Under the pieces are notes generated by a model. It worked only from the letters and a program-made list of their open reading frames with translations. It made no database searches and was not told the DNA's origin. Below, piece by piece: positions 11,814 through 23,849 of a stretch of DNA of 64,000 bases (its first letter is position 1; every line of letters starts with the position of its first letter). Position numbers and translations under genes: made by a program. Source of the stretch: Glebionis coronaria (lineage: Eukaryota > Streptophyta > Magnoliopsida > Asterales > Asteraceae); contig CM046875.1 of NCBI GenBank assembly GCA_025667525.1, positions 116,860,340-116,924,339 of the forward strand, read 5' to 3'.

Positions 11814-12123
11814 TGTAGATTTGTGATAATCTTGTGAATCAATAGGGTGGGTTGATGTTTCTAGAGAGAGAAACTAGAGAGAGAAAGTGAGAGAAAATGT
11901 GTATATTGAATGAAAACCAAATAAAACAACCAACCCCCTTTCCTTAGGTGGAAAGGGGTTCATATACCCAAGTCACTAATGGACTTGGGCCTCCAACCCA
12001 TGACAAGCCCATGGGTCGGGTTTACTAATAAGTAACTTAACATTCAACTACGAGCTATATAACATTTAATAATATCGTAGAGTGACCGATACTTCTAATA
12101 TATGTTAAAACGTATTTCTAACA
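11814..12123 (-). repeat. 5' LTR of element G
   Basis: On minus it starts TGTTAGAAATACG and ends AAATCTACA, directly before the primer binding site. The inner edge is certain. The outer edge is set by the TG start and by the CACTA coding frame that reads up to it. At 310 bp it is short for the SIRE lineage. No second copy is in the window, so the target duplication (ATACA on minus would be expected) cannot be confirmed. Confidence 0.75.
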
Positions 12124-14137
12124 TGTATGCTTATTTCGTAATGATGAAATAGGTACGTCTTGTTTTGTCGAGGGAGACAGATTTTGTTGTGAACCGGAAG
12201 TTGGAGAAATATCTAACTGAGATTGGGAATTTTGAAGTGGAGACTTCTTTTCTAACGATCTAGTCTTTTTTTTTGCTCCCCTAGTTCTACCAGGTCCCTG
12301 CATATATACATAAGACAGTAAATAATTCCTGTATAGTACAATTTAGAAACCAAACATGCTTTTTTTATAACTTACCTGGTTCGCAGTTGCAGCTGCAGTT
12401 GCAGTGTCCAAATCCTTGTTCAAAGTTGCAGTTGACTTTAACACACCCTTCTGAAGACCACCACCACTGATCGACGTCCTTTGTTCTTCACTAGGTTTTG
12501 TAGTTAATGTATTATTTTCTAGTTGTAATACCTGCAATATATAAGTATGTTAATTGTTATTGGTATTACAGACTGAAAATCATCAAATCAAAATTAGAAA
12601 ACTAGTCTTACATTTGACTGACCTGGCATTAACTCGGCTATATTAAACCCTTGTGCAGACATAACTTTCCACATTTTATCAATAGTTTCCTGTGTTTGTG
12701 ACATCTTGGTGTTTAATTCAGCGACTATTATCTCTTTATCTTTACGCGCCTGTCTCTCCTTCTCAAGTTCAATTTCAAGCAACGCAATCCTTACATCAGT
12801 TCTTTATTTCCTTCTAGGTAGATCAAAGAACTTCCTGCACGTAACTCTGCCTCCCACTCCGCGTGCATACCCTCCTTTTTCCTTTCCTAATACATGTGAT
12901 AATGAATCTGAACCACTATCAACCATCAAGGTTCCATCCCTGAGCTGTTCCTCTGCTTCCAACTGAACACAAAAAATGGTAAGTAATTTATTATACGAAT
13001 ATAAACATTATATACAAAATTTTGCACTTGCACTTACAATATTAGTGCCAACTTTGATTGTTTCATCATCTGTCTCTTTTCCTTCTTTTCTAACCCTTCC
13101 ATGAAACCACAATACACCACGGGTGGTTCTTGATCTAGTGTAATTTCTTTTTTATGATCTTCCAAACAATAAATACATACAGATGAAAAGTTAAACCAAC
13201 ATGGACAACAGTGTTAGGATATTAAACCAATATAACCTTGCCATTTGCTCTTTTATATATACATAACCACCACGTCCTATTGTATGCTGATAAAGAGACT
13301 TGGAACGCGCCAATTTATTAGCAGCTGATTTCACCTAACAAAAGAGATTACTGGATGAGAAGTTGCTAGTACGTGACAGACTGTGTTTGTCATACGGAGT
13401 TTCCAAACAATACATACATACGGTGTTTATAAATGTAAAATGAAATATAAATTAACAACCTTAAATTCTTCTGTCGTCGGGTGGTTTACAAAAGCAACCC
13501 AGTGTTCGGCATTGACGATTGCTCTATAATTCTTTGGAACTACATTTAGTTTTTCAGGATTATCTAGGTTGGGAACTATGTGCTTAGCTGTCAATTTACT
13601 TCTGAAATCTCTTAGCAGTTCACCTAGCTTATTCATTACCAACTTTTTGTAAGACACATCCAATTCAAAGTATTGCTGCACATATTAACATAATGTTAAA
13701 GTAAATGTAGGAATAAGACTAATAGTTGGGTAAAAAAATTTGTATGCGTACCGTGGTTTCAGTCCAAAGTTTTTCTCTTGCTTTCGCCTTCACATCTTTC
13801 CACGAAAGAATCTTCAATCATATCTGCTCCCGAACCGTGTCTCCTAAAAAACTGATAAACAATGATCTGTTTGGCCCTGATATTCTATTCAGTGCATCAA
13901 AGTTTATATTTATCTTCATGACACCTGGTTTGCCATATTTTATCCGAAACTTGGATAACCTAGTTATACCCCTCTTATTAAGAACCTTCTGTTTACTGAT
14001 GTCTTCATCCTCTTCTGATTGATCACCATAATCCTCTGTTCATAATCTCATTGATTATCGTGATTTACATCATGATTATTAACCAAATAATCATCATCAT
14101 TAACATTATAATCTTGATCATCGTTTTCAGTATCCAT
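12118..14137 (-). pseudogene. TNPA-like CACTA protein (plant transposase Ptta/En/Spm, Transposase_24), seven exons, broken
   Basis: Exons by splice signals: 14137-13752, 13675-13460, 13334-13237, 13134-13038, 12962-12612, 12531-12376 and 12297-12118. Exon 1 is acidic, then GPNRSLFISFLGDTVREQ. Exon 2 has QQYFELDVSYKKLVMNKLGELLRDFRSKL and a conserved AEHWVAFVNHP. Exon 3 gives KSAANKLARSKSLYQHTIGRGGY. Exon 4 gives TTRGVLWFHGR. Exon 5 gives LGKEKGGYARGVGGRVTCRKFFDLP and a coiled coil. In En/Spm this class of protein binds subterminal repeats. Lesions: TGA near 14050, a frameshift near 14030, TGA near 13820 and TAA in exon 5 near 12804. The final stop TAG comes from element G's LTR (TGT-TAG), so the C-terminus is cut by that insertion. 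Confidence 0.82.
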
Positions 14138-15842
14138 GATTATTGACCACAAACCGTTGTGTACAAGAACAACAAGTGGAAATGGTATGAAACTAGTGAT
14201 GGCAGTAATTGAGATGGAGATGGAGTTAGAAAATTATGGTATATTTTGTGATTTTGGAGAAAAATCAAGATTTGATATGGAGATGGAATTAGAATATTAT
14301 GGTAACTGCATATGCATTAACTTAGCATGGACATTCAAAATTTTTGTGAAAATTTTGGCTCCAAATACAAAAATTACACAACCAAATTTTTTGAACTCCA
14401 ATTTTCCTCCAAATTAAACATTAAACTTTTCCCTTTGAGTTTCCTAGTAAAATTAAAGTTTGAACAAAATGTTATACTATTTTTCACATTTTAACATTCA
14501 ACCAAAAACCCTTAGTTTACACTGCATAAAAACTTGAATTCATATATTATAAGAAAATGGATATAAAATATAGTGAATTATACATGGCCTTAAAATACTT
14601 ATATTAAGTAATTAACAAACTCGTATTGTTGATTACAGTTATAACTGATAACTGTTTCATAATGATAGTAATGCATACAAATCTATTAAATTGTTGTAAC
14701 CTGTAGGTTGGAATGCAACAGGTGCCCAGCAATAACAGACCAACAAAACATAAAAAATTTGTTCATATTACACAGGGAGAACTGACATCATCCAACCTTC
14801 CAACATTCCTTTTGCCTTTGTTGTTGCTCCCCTCTGCAGCATTCCTTGACTGAACCTTGTTACATTATGTATGCCTACAAACAGTGGAGGGCAAATACAT
14901 GGAGTACTTGAAGAACTTGTGGTCAAACTCCGAATCGGACTTATATTGCTAACTTCTGCAAACATGTACATATTAATGTTAGTTATATGTCGACAAAGAT
15001 AGTGTTTGGCAGTATGTTTAGCATGGTTGTGGTTGCCCTAACAACATTTGGATTTGGTTATGCATATGTTTGTGTAGGGGACCATATCCAACTGATTACA
15101 AAAGACCTAAAACAATATCATACCAAAAAACCTGTAACTATAATATACCATGGGACCATATCCGGACACATGTGGAAAAACCATAACCAAGATTGAAACA
15201 TAGACCGTATAAACACGTTAATTAAAAATGACATAGATTAAGAAGGGATAGTCCTATAAATCGAATCACGTTAATGAAAAATGAAATAGGTCCACATACA
15301 TGCATTAAAAATTAGTGTAAACCCTAATACCATAACAAACTTACACTATTCGTATGAACCCTAATATTTAAATAGAACAATACTGATTGTTGCATTACCT
15401 TTTTTCCTGATTCGTCATGTCGTTAATGATTGTGTAGATTGGCGACTATTGTGTATGAGGGTTTTGTTTTTTTATTGTGTATTGGATGAAGATTTAGGGT
15501 TTGTTCTTCTTGTGTGTGATTCTAAATATGGTGGCGGTTACAAGCTAGATGGTTGCTGGAGATTATTTGTGTTTAACGAAAATGTAAATATTATTTAAAA
15601 TTACTTACTAATAAAATTATAGTAACTAACATTTAATTATAAAAAGTTAATAATAAATAAATAATAGTAAGTAAATAAAAAAACATATACGTTGTATTTT
15701 TAATAAAAACATTTTTGTCAAAATTAACTAATTTTAAAAAGGTTATAATTTTAAACATAACATAAAAATATTACTTTAATTAATTTTAAACATAAAATTT
15801 TAGTTAAATAACTTAAATATGAATAAGGTCGATTTTGAATGG
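14138..15842. other. AT-rich region upstream of the TNPA-like gene
   Basis: No supported gene. Small frames at 14136-14417, 14768-14971 and 14987-15196 have no recognisable domain and lie in AT-rich DNA. It probably holds the promoter of the TNPA-like gene, but I see no convincing TATA element. Confidence 0.5.
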
Positions 15843-17200
15843 TCGGTTTAATAAGGTTAGGGTGACAAAATTATAGTTTAGTAATGTGTTAGGGTTTATG
15901 GTTTAGGGTTGGGGTTTATGGTTTAAGGTATAGGGTTGAGGGTTAAGGTTTAGGATTTATGATATAGGGTTTATGGTTTAGGGTTAATGAAGTAGTTTAT
16001 GTTTAATTAGGGTTTAAGTTTTAGGATTTATGGTTTAATTAGATAGTGTGGTTTATTAAGGTTTAATTAGGATTTATGGTTTAATTAGCTAGGGTTTATG
16101 GTTTAAGGATTAATTATGATTTAAGGTTTATATGGTTTAGGGCTTATAGGGTTTAGGGTTTAAGGTTAATTGGTTTATGGTTTAAGGTTTAATTAGGTTT
16201 AGGACTTATGGTTTAATTAGCTAGGGTTTGTGGTTTATGGATTAATTATGATTTAAGGTTTATAGGGTTTAGGGCTTATAGGGTTTAGGGTTTAAGGTTC
16301 ATTGGTTTATGGTTTAAGGTTTAAGGTTTAGGATTTATGGTTTAATTAGCTAGGGTTTGTGGTTTTAAAGGTTAAATAGGATTTAAGGTTAAATGGTTTA
16401 AGGTGTATGTATATAGTGTTTAGGGTGCATTGGTTTAAGGTTTAGGGCTTAGGGTTTAGGGTTTAAGGTTCATTGGTTTATGGTTTAAGGGTTAAATAGG
16501 ATTTAAGGTTTATAGGTTTAAGGTGTATGATATAGTGTTTAGAGTGCATTGGTTTAGGGTTTAGGGTTTAAGGTTCATTGGTTTATGGTTTAAGAAATAA
16601 GGTTTAGGATTTATGGTTTAATTAGCTAGGGTTTGTGGTTTTAAGGGTTAAATAGGATTTAAGGTTAAATGGTTTAAGGTGTATGATATAGTGTTTAGTT
16701 AGTGTGCATTACTTTAAAGGTTTGGGCTTAATTAGGGTTTAAGGTTTACTGGTTTATGGTTTAAGTTTTATGATTTATGGTTTAATTAGCTAGGGTTTGT
16801 GGTTTAAGGGTTAAATAGGATGTAAGGTTTATAGGTTTAAGGTGTACTGTATGATATAGTGTTTAGGGTGCATTACTTTAAGGTTTAGGGGTTCATTAGG
16901 GTATAAGGTTTATTGGTTTATGTTTTAAGGTTTATGATTTATTGTTTAGTTAGCTAGGGTTTATGGTTTAAGGGTTAAATAGGATTTAAGGTTTATATGT
17001 ACCGGTTTATGATTTAGTGTTTAGGGTTCATTGGTTTAAGGTTTAGTGTTTATTGACGTTTAATGTTTAGGGTTTAATGTTTAAGGATTAGGGATTATGG
17101 TATGTAGGATTATGAATTATGGTTTAATTAAGGTTTATGGTTTAAGGGTTATATGGTATAGGGTTAAATTGTTTAACGTTTAGGTTTTAAATTAAGTAAG
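15843..17200 (+). repeat. Degenerate telomere-like repeat field (TTTAGGG / GTTTAAGG / GGTTTATGG)
   Basis: About 1.35 kb made of GGTTTAGGG, GGTTTATGG and GGTTTAAGG words, including true TTTAGGG and TTAGGGTTT runs, the plant telomere heptamer. A higher-order unit is visible: TTTAATTAGCTAGGGTTT recurs at about 16080, 16215, 16340, 16620, 16785 and 16945, with GATATAGTGTTTAG and TTAAATAGGATTTAAGG in between. All words are in one orientation. It lies between the divergent CACTA genes. Confidence 0.93.
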
Positions 17201-18285
17201 ATAACAAATTACTCATCATTTATGTTACGTTCAGACGTGGTCTTGGTGAAATAAGTCATAAAACCTTTTAAGCACCGACCTTTTAAAAGTGGTATAAAAC
17301 GTTTGCATATATTATATATTACTTATTTAAAACATAATTAATGTATTTTCATTAATATAATTTTTATCAAGTTTTATATACTTCGTCTTTCATAATAATT
17401 GTCGTTTGTTGACTTTTTTTGTCTTAATATTGATACTATCACTTATAACATATTTGTTTATGTTATATGGTTACCTGATAATACGACTCCACCGCATTGG
17501 CCCGTCTAAAATAATAATTCCTTAAATATATTTCATGCATTATATTAATTTTTTAATAGATATAAACCACAAAATGTAAGCTTATGACACATAAGCCCAT
17601 CTAGACTTATGTTTAATAAATCATAAATAACATATTTCTAAAAGGGTATAAGTCATAAATACACAAATTCTTATGATGGTCAGATTTTATTTTGTTGAAT
17701 CTTCAAACTTTTAAAACCTTTTATTTTGTTGAATATTCATTTTTGGGTCAAATTTTCGGGTCAAATTTCCGGGTCAAATAACCTACATTTTCAGATAATA
17801 AATAACCTACATTTTCGGGTCAAATTTTAAAACCTTTTATTTTGTTGCATCTTCAAACTTTTATTGTGTGAAATTTAAAACATGCCTCCAAAATTTTATT
17901 TTGTTGAAAATTGAAAATTTGCCTCCAAAATGTTATTTAGTGAACATTGAAAATAACTCCCAAAAATTTTAAACGCATCACATAATTTTTTTTCAATCCC
18001 TCATTCTCCATCCATCAACAACTATTCTGTCCGACCATCTACGCCAGTTTTAATTTCATTACTTTATAAATCAGGTAATGTTTTTATTAGGATTATAATC
18101 TGTAGTGTTCAAATGCATTTGTTTAGATAATTAGTATATATGTGATTGGATTTTGGGGTTTTATATTATGCGTTATTGATTCATGCTATGTGCCTTAAAC
18201 CTTTAAGAATGTTTTATCTTGGATATGATATATTGGTTTTTTTTTAATTTGTAGGATATATACGGTACTATTTATCCTCAACACT
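17201..18285. other. AT-rich region upstream of the TNPD-like gene
   Basis: No gene. It has two short direct repeats near 17690-17850 (TTTTATTTTGTTGAAT and CGGGTCAAATTT words). A 5' leader or intron boundary (TTGTAG at about 18255) precedes the TNPD-like ATG. Otherwise nothing recognised. Confidence 0.5.
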
Positions 18286-21200
18286 ATGATGGACAAGTCT
18301 TGGATACGAAGTAATAGGACTAAAAAAGAATATTTTGACGGAATAGAAGAGTTTATTGAATATGCCAAAAAAAAGCGCAAGAGGAGATTAACCGCCACCC
18401 AGAAAGTCATAATGGACCACTTACAATTCTATGTCCCTGTAACAACTGCTTAAACTACATAGAAGGTACAGTAGAATCTGTAGGATTCCATTTATTCAGA
18501 CATGGGTTTAATACAAATTATACAAATTGGATAAAACATGGAGAAAAGGACGAGCAATCATCAAATGCCCAAATATTAGTTGATGATACAACAGAGTATG
18601 TTGACAACACGGATGTCAACACGGATGCTGGTTCAGAAATTCCAACAGATGGCCCAGCAACAGTAGAGATGGTTAACGCTACAAAAGATGATTTTGATGA
18701 GGATGACATTGCCAAGTTTCAACAACTAGTAGTAGACGCGGAGAAGCCACTTTATGAAGGATGTCCCGACTTCACAAAGTTGTCTGCAATAGTTCAACTT
18801 CTCAACTTGAAGGGTAAGTATGGAGCTTGTGATAAGTTCTTTACTGAATTACTTAGTTTGATTAAAAAGATGCTACCTGCTGGTAACGAACTAGTTGAAA
18901 GAACTTATCAGGCCAAAAAAAATGATGCGATTGATGGGATGAGGATACAAAAAGATATATGTATGTATCAACAACTGCATGATTTACTGGAAAACTAACT
19001 CAAAATTGACTGCTTGCTCAACATGTGGGACAACAAGATGGAAGGTCGACAATAAGACAAAGAAAGTTTACGAAAACATTCCAGCCAAAGTGATGTGGTA
19101 CTTCCCAATTATACCAAGACTAAAACGATTGTTTAAGATACCAAGTATTGCAGAAAACATGAGATGGCATGCAACAAGGAGGAAAACAGATGGTGTTTTA
19201 CGTCACCCTGCAGATTCACAGGCATGGCGTACCATAGATGAAAAATTCCCTCAATTTGCAGAAGATCCAAGAAATATACGAATGGGAATATCGGCTGATG
19301 GGGTTGAAGTCAACTCAGGTAATAGGCATCACAGTGTATGGCCAGTTTTATGTGTCATATACAACCTTCCTCCATGGTTGTGTATGAAACGAAAGTTTAT
19401 CATGCTTTCGACCCTTATATCGGGATACCCGGGGAATGATATTGATGTTTTCTTAGAACCGTTAGTTGATGATCTGTATACCTTATTTGAACATTGTGTT
19501 GATACATATGATGCGTCAACGAAACAGAACTTTAAGCTTCATTCCGTTATGTTATGGATGAATGATTACCCAGCACTGGGTACATTATGCGGCTGCCCAT
19601 ACAGTGGAATCAATGGTTGCGTGGTATGTGGGAAAGATACACATTGTGTAAGACTTTTGGCCTCAGCCAAGCAAAGTTATGCTGGTCACAGACGATATCT
19701 ACCATACACCCATCCATTCAAAAATCAAAGGAAATCGTTTAATAGACAACGAGAAATTGCACTTGCTCCAGTACCAAAGACAGGGAAGAAATATACGACG
19801 AAGTTCGACATATTCAAAATAAGTGGGGAAAAGTAAAGAAAACTAACAATAACGCATCAGGAAACCAGGAAGATACAAGAGGCAGAGGTGGGAAAATTCA
19901 AAATAACAAAAGAAAAGCAACAGAGGAAGACGAGGGTAGTTCAAGCCAACCTACTGAATCATATTGGAAGAAATTTAACATTTAGTATCGAAGGCTAAGG
20001 TATTGGGGGCATAATCATGTTCCACATTGTATTGACTTTATGCATGTAGAAAAAAATTGTGGGGAGAGTTTTGTTGGAACTTTGCTAAATGTTCCTGGTA
20101 AGACGAAAGATGGATTGAAGGCACGATTGGATCTGGCAGCTTTGGGTATAAAACCTAAGCTTTTTGCTAGGCTAGAACAAGACAAAACAACACTACCTCC
20201 AGCAGGCTACACGTTAACTAATGCTGAAAAAGACAAATTTTATGAAACGTTAGCCAACCTCAGAGTACCACAGGGATATTGTTCAAATTTTGCTAGTTTG
20301 GTCAACGTAAAGGAAAGGAAGCTCATTGGCCTTAAGTCACATGACTATCACATGCTGATGCAAGAGTTTTTACCAATTGCAATACGTTCAATCATGCATC
20401 CACCCACACGATATGCTATTATCAGGTTTTGCTTTTTCTTTAAATCTATATGTAGAAAAGAAATCAAATTGGAAGAACTAGATGCGATGCAACAAGAACT
20501 AGTTGTGACACTGTGCCTACTTGAGAAGTTCTTTCCTCCGTCATTTTTTGATATTATGATACACTTGACTGTGCACCTAACTAGAGAGGTAAGATTGTGT
20601 GGTCCCATATGCTTTCGGTGGATGTACCTATTTGAAAGATGTATGAAGTTTATTAAAAACCATGTTAGAAACAGAAACAAACCAGAGGGATGCATTGCTG
20701 AGGAGACCATTGCGGAAGAAACAATAGAGTTTTTTAGCGAGTATCATAAAACAATGAAATCTGTTGGTTTGCCGCCTGATAAAGATGTAACTAATGAAAA
20801 TGAGGACGGAATGCCATTGTCGGCCGGCACACCATTCGAAATGAATGGGGAACTATTTGCAAAAACTCATTTGTATGTACTACAAAATACAGATGAACTT
20901 TTACCCTATATCGAGTAAGTATTACTAACACATATCTATTTCATTGATATAAATATTCTAAAAGAAAAAAAATTAATCAAATACATTGTTTCATTTCAGG
21001 CGACACAAGAATTTTTTGAAAAAAAATAACCCGGGTAAACGAATAGCATTGCTGGAGGCTGAGCATTGTAAAACTTTTGCTAAGTGGTTACATGATGAGG
21101 TAATTACTTGTATCATGTTTATAATTGTTTGTTTTTTGCTAAATATTGGTTAACTTAACATCTCAAAAACCAATACTAAGCTAGTAGTAGAGAATAATAA

Positions 21201-21972
21201 ATAAGCACTTACAACATAATGAGGCGATCTCCAACTCTCAGTAGCAATGAGAAGTGTTGTCATTAGCTAGGTAGAAGTCCACCAGCACATCATTTCTTTA
21301 TCTGAAACACTATTCTTTAACTGTTGAAATTCAGGTTTTAAGAGAGTTAGCAATATCAAAAGATAGCGTATCAGATACTGTTAGGTGGATATCATTTGGA
21401 CCACGCGCCACAGTAGTGAAATACGATGCATATAACATCAATGGGTATACATTTCGTACGAAAATAAATGATGGCAAAGTTCACCAGAACAGTGGGGTTT
21501 GTGTTGAGGTAGAAGATACTCATATATCCAAAGAAGTTGAAACAAAAAGAAACTATTTTATTAAGGGGTTTTACAAGAGATATGGGTACTAGATTACCAT
21601 TTTAGGAGAATACCTCTTTTCAAGTGCGATTGGGTTAATCACAAGAAACATGCGGTCAAAAAAGATAAGCTTCTTGGATATACATTGGTAGACCTGTATA
21701 ACTTAGGCCACAAGGATGATCCGTTCATATTTGGCTCACAAGCAGGACAAGTGTTTTATGTCCAAGACCAGGTACAAAAAAATATGTCTATTGTCTTCAG
21801 GACCCCTAGCAAGAATTACAAAGATACATATGACGAAGTCGATGAGGAATTTAGTACAGTTATTCACCAGAACAATGATAACACTTTGCCAGATGCACAT
21901 GTAGGTGATGATTCACACAGTGACTACTATCGAGCAGACGGTGAAGGAGTTGTCATACGAAAAATCAAGTGA
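18286..21972 (+). pseudogene. TNPD-like CACTA transposase (Transposase_21 family), three exons, broken
   Basis: Exons 18286-20914, 21000-21099 and 21335-21972 have good GTAAGT/GTAATT donors and TTTCAG/TTCAG acceptors. Order: a transposase-associated N-terminus (MDKSWIRSNR, CPCNNC zinc site, GFHLFRHGF). Then the transposase core (CSTCGTTRWK, MRWHATRR, GISADGVEVNS, HHSVWPVLCVIYNLPPWLCMK, then GCPYSGINGCVVCGKDTH). Then DUF4218-like (MHVEKNCGESFVGTLLNVPGKTKDG, KLIGLKSHDYHMLMQ) and DUF4216-like (WISFGPRATVVKYDAYNINGY, then FKCDWVNHKKHAV). It would cut and paste CACTA ends. Lesions: indels in A8 runs near 18370 and 18913, a TGA near 18935, an indel near 19787, a TAG at about 19984 and an indel near 21565. 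Not functional as written. Confidence 0.9.
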
Positions 21973-23230
21973 AGCATGTCATGCTCAAGTTGGCACAATC
22001 GGCCTTTTTATCGTATTTAACTTGTTCTTTTAGAGGATAGGTTCTAGTACTTGTTTAAGGATTTATGTTTGTGTGCATATCACACATTTAATCTTTCATT
22101 TTTTCTGCAAAAACACTTGTAATCTCTTTTATTTGAAGGTAAAATTTCTTTAATATTCAGTGGTTCTTTTAATTATGTTTTTATGAAAATTAGATTTCAA
22201 TTGTGTCCTGCTGATATAGCTAACTACATGTAAGTTTTCATAATCTGTCATATTGAATTCTATCATACTAGTGAAACTTTGTGTTCAAAAAGAGTGTTCA
22301 GATTAGTGAGTTGAGTTGCATATCTGTTTATATAGCTAGTGACATACTACATAGTGTTCAATTTGGTGATTTGAGTTGCAATTACTGAACTGCATAATGT
22401 AAATATAGTTATTGCATCAGTTTGTATCAGTTTCAACTCCACTAGTGGTTTGGCTTGTGAATGCTTATTTTATTGATTATCCAGCTTATTTAAGTCTTTT
22501 GTTGCTCACCTTTATATTTCATATTGGTTGCATGCCCTGAATTTGCTTAAATTTCATTATTACTTTGTAATTTTGATATACTGCTCAACATAAGGGGTGT
22601 TTGGGACTGTATGTTTAAGCTTATTGACAACATGATTTAAACCTCCTATTGTCTGCACACCTAGTGTTTAGTTACAATAGGTTATAGTTGGTTTTTATTT
22701 CAGACTCTATTCACAAATTTTGTGATTAACATGTATTGCAAAAATCTACACATTACTGAAGTGCACTAGCTATTGACATAATGAGTATAAATTTGTGTCT
22801 GCAAGAAGTTTGCATAATCTATAATACAGAATTTTGTCATACTTGTCAAGTTTGTGCTCAAATTCATACTTAAATCAGTTCATGTACCTTCTTTAATTTC
22901 ATACACACATCACATTCTGCTATCTTAACCCCCAAAAATTATAACAAATACTGATATTAAGCATAAGTATAAGTTAAAGAACAATTTAATTAGATGTAAT
23001 AAAAAATTAAGATAAACACAATAGCAGGCATTAAACATTAAACCAAATTAAACATAAATGTCAATACCATTACCATTAGACATTATATACATATTAGATA
23101 TGCAGTTAAGCAAAACATGGGTACAGAGTACTTTAACTTAAACAAAAGAGCTGGTTTAGACACGACATACCCAAACTTCATATTGATAGGCTAAAACAAC
23201 AAAAAGATATGTGCCCATGCACAACAATCA
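21973..23230. other. Non-coding region downstream of the TNPD-like gene
   Basis: No frame or RNA gene supported. A likely 3' UTR and then AT-rich sequence; AGTGTTCA-x-TT-x-GTGA-x-TTGAGTTGCA occurs twice (about 22300 and 22355). Confidence 0.5.
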
Positions 23231-23630
23231 TCAAACATTTTCTTCTGCTGGTGGAACCATTTCCATTTCAGTAGACCAAGCTTTCAACTCACCAACACCT
23301 TCAACTTGTTCCTGAACAATAATGTTCAAACGGTAAAGCTTCATCTCCAACCTCTTCTTTAAATCAGTAAAAGCTTTAATAGACTCCTCCCAATCAGAAG
23401 TTGGATGCTTGGTCTTCATTTCAGAAAGTGCAATACGCACCCTTTTTAGGCTTACCTTAACTGGTTCAATCAAATCCGGATATCATTAGTAAAGGCCTTT
23501 TCTTCAATAATCAGTTGCTCCAAGTATACCCTGGTGGCATACGAATATTTGCACCACCAGTGAGTTGCATAATCTCGTCCAACATAAGGGTGGCATTTGC
23601 ATCAGAAGTACTTCCTTGAGAATCTACCAT
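23231..23630 (-). pseudogene. Small third CACTA frame, function unknown, one frameshift
   Basis: Minus frame from the ATG at 23628-23630 (MVDSQGSTSDANATLMLDEI, then MQLTGGANIRMPPGYTW). It shifts by one base near 23510 and continues as 23473-23231, a Lys/Glu/Leu-rich stretch of about 80 residues (SLKRVRIALSEMKTKHPTSDW, then LKKRLEMKLYRLNIIVQEQ) with coiled-coil character, ending MEMVPPAEENV. A TATA box lies 97 bp upstream of the ATG and the start context is clean, so it looks like a real small gene. I do not recognise a family. Its position next to the subterminal repeats suggests an element-encoded regulatory or DNA-binding partner, which is inference only. Confidence 0.5.
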
Positions 23631-23726
23631 GGATTGATCTGTTAATAGAAAGTAAAAATGTGTTTTTGATTTGGGGAAGATGATCTGTTAGTTGGTGATG
23701 TTATATATTATATAACCATAGGCACG

Positions 23727-23736
23727 GTATTTATAC
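23727..23736 (-). promoter_or_regulatory. TATA box of the small CACTA frame
   Basis: GTATAAATAC on minus, about 97 bp before the ATG, followed by an AC-rich leader. Spacing fits a plant core promoter. Confidence 0.5.
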
Positions 23737-23849
23737 AACCCATAACAACCACAATTTTTTATTAGGTCAAATGAAGAGTTGCAGTAAATAGTCTGAACTC
23801 AATGCATGCAGGGAATAGTATCAAGGAAGCTTCGACACACACTTGTAAA

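Noticed and set aside
14987..15196. 69-aa frame with a hydrophobic N-terminus
   Set aside because: AT-rich flanks, no domain, no support from neighbours; expected by chance.
15843..17200. True telomere or chromosome end
   Set aside because: Repeats are degenerate and element sequence continues on both sides.
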